Positions 16,597 to 16,670 of a stretch of DNA of 16,670 bases are shown one piece after another. The notes under the pieces are model-generated. The model saw only the letters and a program-made list of their open reading frames with translations, made no database searches and was not told where the DNA came from. Location: positions 1 through 16,670 of the forward strand of contig LT636090.1 in the NCBI GenBank assembly GCA_900128565.1, given 5' to 3'. The position numbers and the translations under genes were made by a program. The DNA is from Stramenopiles sp. TOSAG23-6. Its lineage: Eukaryota > Sar. The first letter of the stretch is position 1, and every line of letters begins with the position of its first letter.

Positions 16597-16670
16597 AATT
16601 CTAAAATATAAAATGTAAATGTTAGTATTTTATTTGTACTCGTTATTTTTTTTATTTTTTTAGTTATGAA
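16597..16670. other. AT-rich tail after the HD gene
   Basis: 74 bp with no recognisable feature; probably 3' UTR or part of a further intron of the HD gene. Confidence 0.4.

Overview
This is an AT-rich eukaryotic nuclear fragment from a flagellated or ciliated protist. The evidence is densely packed genes with spliced introns, a WD40/EF-hand protein of a type common in motile cilia, a centrosomal Sfi1-like protein, a predicted ER disulfide isomerase that uses UGA as selenocysteine, and TTAGGG-type telobox motifs. Selenocysteine PDIs are known from marine algae such as haptophytes and other phytoplankton, so an algal or related protist lineage is plausible. The lineage cannot be fixed from this sequence.

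Layout, left to right. (1) 1-4619, minus: an Sfi1-like protein whose 3' end lies beyond the left edge, cut by four complete introns and one partial one. (2) 5059-5925, minus: a signal-peptide-bearing thioredoxin-fold PDI with an in-frame TGA at the first position of its CGHC-type active site (U-G-H-C), plus a SECIS-like hairpin at 4948-5005 in the 3' UTR. (3) 6114-9491, plus: an unrecognised multi-zinc-finger protein in seven exons. (4) 9813-11528, plus: an ODR4-like ER membrane protein in two exons. (5) 11599-15582, minus: an EF-hand/WD40/SAM-like/EF-hand protein in two exons. (6) 15876-16596, plus: an HD-domain phosphohydrolase in three predicted exons with an atypical C-terminus. The start-to-start gaps 5926-6113 and 15583-15875 look like bidirectional promoters.

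The most striking feature is the introns. Every intron I can place is a copy of one short element of about 90-107 bp. The element starts GTATGTTTTA or GTACGTTTTA, carries a central CGTACGAAATTTTGTAC hairpin joined to a branch-point-like CCTAAC, then has a T-rich tract, and ends CACAATACAT. All copies lie in the sense orientation of their host gene and all sit inside coding sequence. Cutting exactly at the element ends restores the reading frame at 13 of 13 testable introns. None of the 14 complete introns then ends in AG: 13 end in AT and one in GT, while the 5' ends are 11 GT, 2 AT and 1 GC. This is the pattern of an introner (intron-generating transposable element) family with non-canonical splice boundaries. 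It has inverted-repeat ends, an apparent 2-bp target duplication (mostly AT), one tandem double copy, and near nucleosome-sized exons in the zinc-finger gene.
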